From: Solirubrobacterales bacterium
GTDB lineage: Bacteria; Actinomycetota; Thermoleophilia; Solirubrobacterales; 70-9
Assembly (NCBI GenBank): GCA_030835185.1
Contig: JAUQWL010000046.1
Location: 1-9,129 of the forward strand
Direction: 5' to 3'
DNA: 9,129 bases
The notes beneath the pieces are model-generated. The model was given only the letters and a program-made list of their open reading frames with translations. It was not told where the DNA came from and ran no database searches. Below are positions 6,342-9,129 of this stretch, piece after piece. The translations under genes and the position numbers were made by a program. Each line of letters opens with the position of its first letter. The stretch's first letter is position 1.

Positions 6342-6356
6342 GCCGGCTCAGCCGGC
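6342..6356. other. Hairpin between arsR and the DUF2892 gene
   Basis: GCCGGC-TCA-GCCGGC is a 6-bp hairpin about 50 bases after the arsR stop. The perfect palindrome GCAGGATCCTGC (6323-6334) lies beside it. Neither is followed by a T-run on the minus strand, so a terminator role for arsR is only possible. The 140-base gap (6265-6404) otherwise holds the promoter and operator of the downstream pair. Confidence 0.35.
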
Positions 6357-6404
6357 AACCTGACGGGCGGGTTACTGCGAAAGCAGCCAGTCCGGGGAGG
6401 GCCA

Positions 6405-6749
6405 TCAGGAACGCTGGAGGGACTCGAGCACCGATGCCATCGCCCCGAGGCGCCTCTCCATGCTTCCGCAGACCTGATCGCACATCTCGACCATCGCCGT
6501 GTCTTCAACCGAGTAGTAGACGGTATTGCCCTGCTTGCGCCTGGCCACTGCCCCGGCGGTATGGAGCGTCTGAAGGTGCTTGGAGATGTTCTGCTGGGTG
6601 GCGCCGAGATCCGCGGCCAGCTCCCCCACGCTGCGCTCGCCTCCGCGGAGGCGGTCGATGATCCGCAGCCTCATCGGCTCTCCGAGCAGGCGGAACTGGG
6701 ACGCGATCAGTTCGGCGAGGTCGTCGGGAAGGGGCGAAGGCATTGCCAT
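6405..6749 (-). CDS. ArsR/SmtB-family transcriptional repressor
   Basis: 114 residues, the normal size for this family of dimeric winged-helix repressors that leave DNA when an inducer (metal, thiol or other) binds. Landmarks: FRLLGEPMRLRIIDRL (19-34), the helix-turn-helix SVGELAADLGATQQNISKHL (40-59), the wing ARRKQGNTVYYSV (69-81), and a C-terminal helix with MCDQVCGS holding C90 and C94. The usual metal-binding ELCVCDL site of classical ArsR in the recognition region is absent, so the two late cysteines are the best sensor candidates; they could bind metal or form a disulfide or persulfide link. The start is ATG 6749 (or ATG 6743); a TTG at 6767 lies inside the promoter and operator and is rejected. 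The matching operator-like sequences at its own promoter and at the DUF2892-MMPL pair suggest autoregulation and control of the exporter. Confidence 0.92.
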   Translation of the reverse strand: MAMPSPLPDDLAELIASQFRLLGEPMRLRIIDRLRGGERSVGELAADLGATQQNISKHLQTLHTAGAVARRKQGNTVYYSVEDTAMVEMCDQVCGSMERRLGAMASVLESLQRS

Positions 6750-6758
6750 GGTTTGACA

Positions 6759-6788
6759 ACTATACAACTTGACAGTTGTCGATGAGAA
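6759..6788 (-). promoter_or_regulatory. arsR promoter with overlapping operator
   Basis: On the minus strand, TTCTCA (6788-6783) and TATAGT (6764-6759) are 18 bases apart, with a predicted start near 6752, two or three bases from the ATG at 6749, so the mRNA is almost leaderless. The 20-base box ACAACTGTCAAGTTGTATAG (6779-6760) fills the spacer and enters the -10; its core is a perfect inverted repeat, ACAAC-N6-GTTGT. A third half-site, GTTGTC, follows at 6760-6755, making GACAACT...AGTTGTC over 6755-6780. Confidence 0.65.
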
Positions 6789-6861
6789 TCCGCTCGACAG
6801 TAGTTCGGGACGATGCCTGCCGGCCCGGGCCGGGACCCTGCGCCGGCCGCGATCGGACCCG

Positions 6862-7956
6862 CTATCTGCCCTGGCGGGGTCCGTCAGGGCCCCATCTGGA
6901 TCGAAGCGTGAACCTCGGGACTCGCGATGTGCCGGTTCGACGCTTCACCTTCACCTTCACCGATTTCGTCGTCCGGGGCGGGATCCTCCGTATCAGCCTC
7001 CTTCCGGAAATACCGCGCCCCCTTGCGCGGAGCAGCACCTTGTGTGCCGAAGCGGTGCCCGAGTTCCGGACGGTGACCCTGTAGATCAGGTTGCCGCCAC
7101 CACGCCTGAGCAGCTTGTCCCTCAGCAGTTTCGGCCGCGGGCTGCCGGCTGCGCCGGCACACGGCTTGACGACCGTCGGTGAACGCACGACGCTCTCCGG
7201 TCCGGCAGCCGAACCGTCACTGTCGCGGCGCCCGAGGGTGAAGTTTGCGAATGCGCTCCACTGGCCATCGGCACAGATCGCTCGTACGTAGCGGGGATCC
7301 CCTCCCCTGCGATCCGGGAACGGGCTGTCGCTCCCGGGAATATTCAGATCCAACTCGCCGACTGCCGAGTCGACCGGCAGCTGCCCGATATCCACCAGCA
7401 GGATGTTCTTCTTCATGACACCTTCGAAGTAGAGCCCCGTGGCCAGGGAAGCACTGAAGCCGTAGACCTTGAGCCGTGGACTGCCGACACGGTTGCGGCC
7501 ACCGTTGAAGATGACCAGCACACCGTCGGTCAGGTTCGGGCCACCGGGCGCATTGACTGCGGCAAGATAGACCTTCGCACTGCCGTTGCCGACCACCGAC
7601 CGGGAACAACGCGCAATGATCGTTTCCGGAGGTTCGCTGATGTAGGTCGGCGGCGGACCCACCTTGCTGTCCGGGCAGACCGGCATCGACGGACCCGGGT
7701 GGAAACTCATCTCTTTCGGAAACGACACGCGGATCCTCTTCATCGGCAGGACCAGGTTCGACTCGGGCGGCGCCGTGACCTCAGCCTCCACCCGCCAGTC
7801 GACCGGCCGGGGCAACTCGTGGAAGAGCCCTCCGGCCGACGGGTTCATCGAAATATCGGCCGCTGCGGTCTCATCGGCTGCCGTCGCCCCCGAAACGCAG
7901 CCGAGCGACAGCAGGGTCGCCGAGCACGCGGCGAGCGTCGCGAATCTTCCCCTCAT
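6862..7956 (-). CDS. Secreted four-cysteine protein with Arg-rich C-terminal domain (paralog A)
   Basis: 364 residues. A signal peptide spans residues 1-26 (MRGRFATLAACSATLLSLGC, then cleavage near ATA); C20 could be a poor lipobox but lacks Leu at -3. The body (~34-270) aligns along its length with the protein encoded immediately upstream: MPVCPDSKVGP, ARCSRSVVGNGSAKVYL, DGVLVIFNGG, LKVYGFS, DSAVGELDLNIPG, GQWSAFANFTLGRRDSD. All four body cysteines (94, 117, 228, 266) are conserved between the two, so two disulfides are likely. Residues ~275-350 resemble DUF11/CARDB-type beta-sandwich domains (NLIYRVTVRNSGTASAHKVLL) and are very rich in Arg. The last strand of that domain appears replaced by WGPDGPRQGR. 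The ATG at 7956 is chosen because it begins the signal peptide and has GGAGGGAG upstream; an earlier in-frame start would lie in the terminator of the preceding gene. Function unknown; probably at the cell surface. Confidence 0.85.
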   Translation of the reverse strand: MRGRFATLAACSATLLSLGCVSGATAADETAAADISMNPSAGGLFHELPRPVDWRVEAEVTAPPESNLVLPMKRIRVSFPKEMSFHPGPSMPVCPDSKVGPPPTYISEPPETIIARCSRSVVGNGSAKVYLAAVNAPGGPNLTDGVLVIFNGGRNRVGSPRLKVYGFSASLATGLYFEGVMKKNILLVDIGQLPVDSAVGELDLNIPGSDSPFPDRRGGDPRYVRAICADGQWSAFANFTLGRRDSDGSAAGPESVVRSPTVVKPCAGAAGSPRPKLLRDKLLRRGGGNLIYRVTVRNSGTASAHKVLLRARGRGISGRRLIRRIPPRTTKSVKVKVKRRTGTSRVPRFTLRSRWGPDGPRQGR

Positions 7957-8035
7957 CGCAGTGAATCTCCCTCCTCGGCTGCCGAGGCCACCCCCGCCCT
8001 GTGCAACAAACCCAAAGCACCGAAAGGTCCGGGGC

Positions 8036-8065
8036 AAAAAAACGGGCGGCCCCGAGGCCGCCCGT
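8036..8065 (-). terminator. Strong intrinsic terminator after paralog B
   Basis: On the minus strand, ACGGGCGGCC-TCGG-GGCCGCCCGT forms a perfect 10-bp hairpin with a tetraloop, followed by an uninterrupted T-run (poly-A at 8036-8042 on the plus strand). It lies 23 bases past the stop of the upstream paralog, so paralog A needs its own promoter within 7957-8035; no clear one is visible there. Confidence 0.96.
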
Positions 8066-8088
8066 CTTCAGACTGCTGTGGCAATCGC

Positions 8089-9129
8089 CTACTTGACCTT
8101 GACGGTCGTTTTGGCGGTCTTCTTGCCGGCGTTCTTCGAGGTCACCTTGAAGGTGGCCTTGACCTTGCCGGCCTTCTTGAACTTGGCCTTGACCTTGACG
8201 GTCTTGCTCTTGCCGGCCGGAAGGTTGCCGATCGACTTCCTGGCCTTGACGCCCTTGCCGGACATCTGGACCTTCACGCCCTTGGCGGTCGCTCCACCGG
8301 CGTTCTTGACCGTGACCTTGTAGGTCGCAGTCTTGCCACGCTTGGCCTTCTTCGGTCCCTTGATCTTGACCTTGCCGAGCTTCGCCTTGCCGCCGACGCC
8401 GGTGCAGGTCTTGACGCCAGAGTCGCCGGCGAACGTGTCCGGGCTGGTGGGCGTGTCGTCGGAGTCGCGTGTCCCGAAGGTGAAATCGGCACTCCAGGCC
8501 CAGGATCCGGTCGAGCACTTGGCCTGGACGTAGTCCTTCTTGACGCCTCCGGGCAGCGTCACCGTCTCGGAGCCGGGACCCCAGTTGCTCAGCGTGATGT
8601 CCTTGCTCGGGATCGCCAGGTTGAGCTCGGTCACCGAAGAGTCCGAGGTCAGCTGAGGCACCTCGAAGTGCAGGCCTCCGTCGGTCTGCAGGGCAGATTC
8701 GGTGTAGATGCCCACGTTCGTATCGTACGAGTATGCGTAGACCTTCATCAGCGGACGACCATCCCTGAGCCCACCGTTGAAGACGACCAGGACGCCGTCG
8801 AGGATCGCCTGCGGACTGAGGTTGTTCCGGTTGAGTACGAATTTCGCCGTACCGTTGCCGAGAACCGAATCGGGGCACCGGGCCACCATCGTCGGCACCG
8901 GAACGCTCGTCTTGCCTGGTCCGATCTGATCCGCCGGGCAGACCGGCATGTCGCCGGGGTTGAAGGTCATGTCGCCGGCCGGCATAGACAGGTCGATGAC
9001 CTTCGAAGGCAGGATGACCGGCTCGTTCGGATCGGCCGTACGGACCGAGTTGTCGACCGACCAGTTCGCCGCCTTGAAACTGCCCTTGAGGAATTTTCCG
9101 CTCTGTGCCTCGAGGTTGAAGTCAGCGTC
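8089..9129 (-). CDS. Secreted four-cysteine protein with Lys-rich C-terminal domain (paralog B, 5' end outside window)
   Basis: 346 residues are visible, from ADFNLEAQSGKFLKGSF to the stop at 8089; the start and presumed signal peptide lie beyond 9129. The body matches paralog A in order: MPVCPADQIGP, ARCPDSVLGNGTAKFVL, DGVLVVFNGG, MKVYAYS, DSSVTELNLAIPS, GSWAWSADFTFGTRDSD and KTCTG, with the same four cysteines. The last ~100 residues form a DUF11/CARDB-like domain (TATYKVTVKNAGGATAKGVKV ... TFKVTSKNAGKKTAKTTVKVK) in which lysine, almost always AAG, makes up about a third of residues; such domains usually act as beta-sandwich stalks or binding modules on secreted proteins. The strongly positive tail may contact anionic cell-wall polymers, an inference. 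A perfect terminator follows the stop. No enzyme motif is seen and I cannot name a family for the body. Confidence 0.85.
   Translation of the reverse strand, partial: DADFNLEAQSGKFLKGSFKAANWSVDNSVRTADPNEPVILPSKVIDLSMPAGDMTFNPGDMPVCPADQIGPGKTSVPVPTMVARCPDSVLGNGTAKFVLNRNNLSPQAILDGVLVVFNGGLRDGRPLMKVYAYSYDTNVGIYTESALQTDGGLHFEVPQLTSDSSVTELNLAIPSKDITLSNWGPGSETVTLPGGVKKDYVQAKCSTGSWAWSADFTFGTRDSDDTPTSPDTFAGDSGVKTCTGVGGKAKLGKVKIKGPKKAKRGKTATYKVTVKNAGGATAKGVKVQMSGKGVKARKSIGNLPAGKSKTVKVKAKFKKAGKVKATFKVTSKNAGKKTAKTTVKVK

Noticed and set aside
6750..6767. TTG start giving arsR six more residues, including a cysteine
   Set aside because: It lies inside the -10 and operator box, upstream of the predicted transcription start.
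6820..6833. Perfect palindrome CCGGCCCGGGCCGG after paralog A as a terminator
   Set aside because: No room for a loop and no T-run on either strand; likely chance in GC-rich DNA.
7957..8037. Upstream in-frame start giving paralog A 27 more residues
   Set aside because: It begins inside the T-run of the preceding terminator and would bury the signal peptide; the ATG at 7956 has a Shine-Dalgarno sequence.
8093..8400. Repeated CTTGACC units as a tandem DNA repeat
   Set aside because: They are the reverse complement of Lys/Val/Thr codons in the basic tail; spacing is irregular and follows the protein.
7871..8878. Gln/Arg-rich minus-strand frame across paralogs A and B
   Set aside because: Frame-shifted reading of the Lys-rich AAG repeats; it runs through the strong terminator at 8036-8065.

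Overview
High-GC actinobacterial chromosome. The flavour is Thermoleophilia/Solirubrobacterales-like: strong G/C at third codon positions, small secreted proteins ending in runs of Lys or Arg, several genes with little or no Shine-Dalgarno sequence, and CCA not encoded in the tRNAs. This placement is inferred from sequence style, not from a phylogenetic marker. No mobile element, CRISPR array or rRNA is visible.

Layout. 1-1049 (-): start of a Tat-exported, FAD-dependent amine oxidase-like lipoprotein, cut by the window edge. Its domain order is unusual, because the motif normally found at the C-terminus comes before the N-terminal Rossmann motif. 1248-1643 (-): small secreted four-cysteine protein with a good promoter and ribosome binding site. 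1795-2110: a divergent pair of tRNA genes, tRNA-Glu(CTC) (-) and tRNA-Leu(CAG) (+), the latter with a textbook terminator. 2164-2973 (+): exodeoxyribonuclease III. 3055-3696 (+): six-helix membrane protein of unknown function. 3697-3907: convergent junction holding a large nested hairpin and a second hairpin.

3908-6788 (-): a small regulon. An ArsR-type repressor gene lies upstream of a DUF2892 membrane protein gene, which overlaps an MMPL/RND exporter gene by ATGA. A 20-bp sequence matching at 17 of 20 positions sits in the arsR promoter and in the promoter region of the DUF2892-MMPL pair, so one regulator probably controls both units. The inducing signal is unknown. Two C-terminal cysteines in the regulator, together with the DUF2892 partner, hint at a thiol/sulfur or metal signal.

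6862-9129 (-): two tandem paralogous secreted proteins, the upstream one cut by the window end. Each has a body with four conserved cysteines and a C-terminal beta-sandwich-like (DUF11/CARDB-type) domain. One tail is Arg-rich and the other Lys-rich. A strong terminator separates them, so the downstream copy needs its own promoter.
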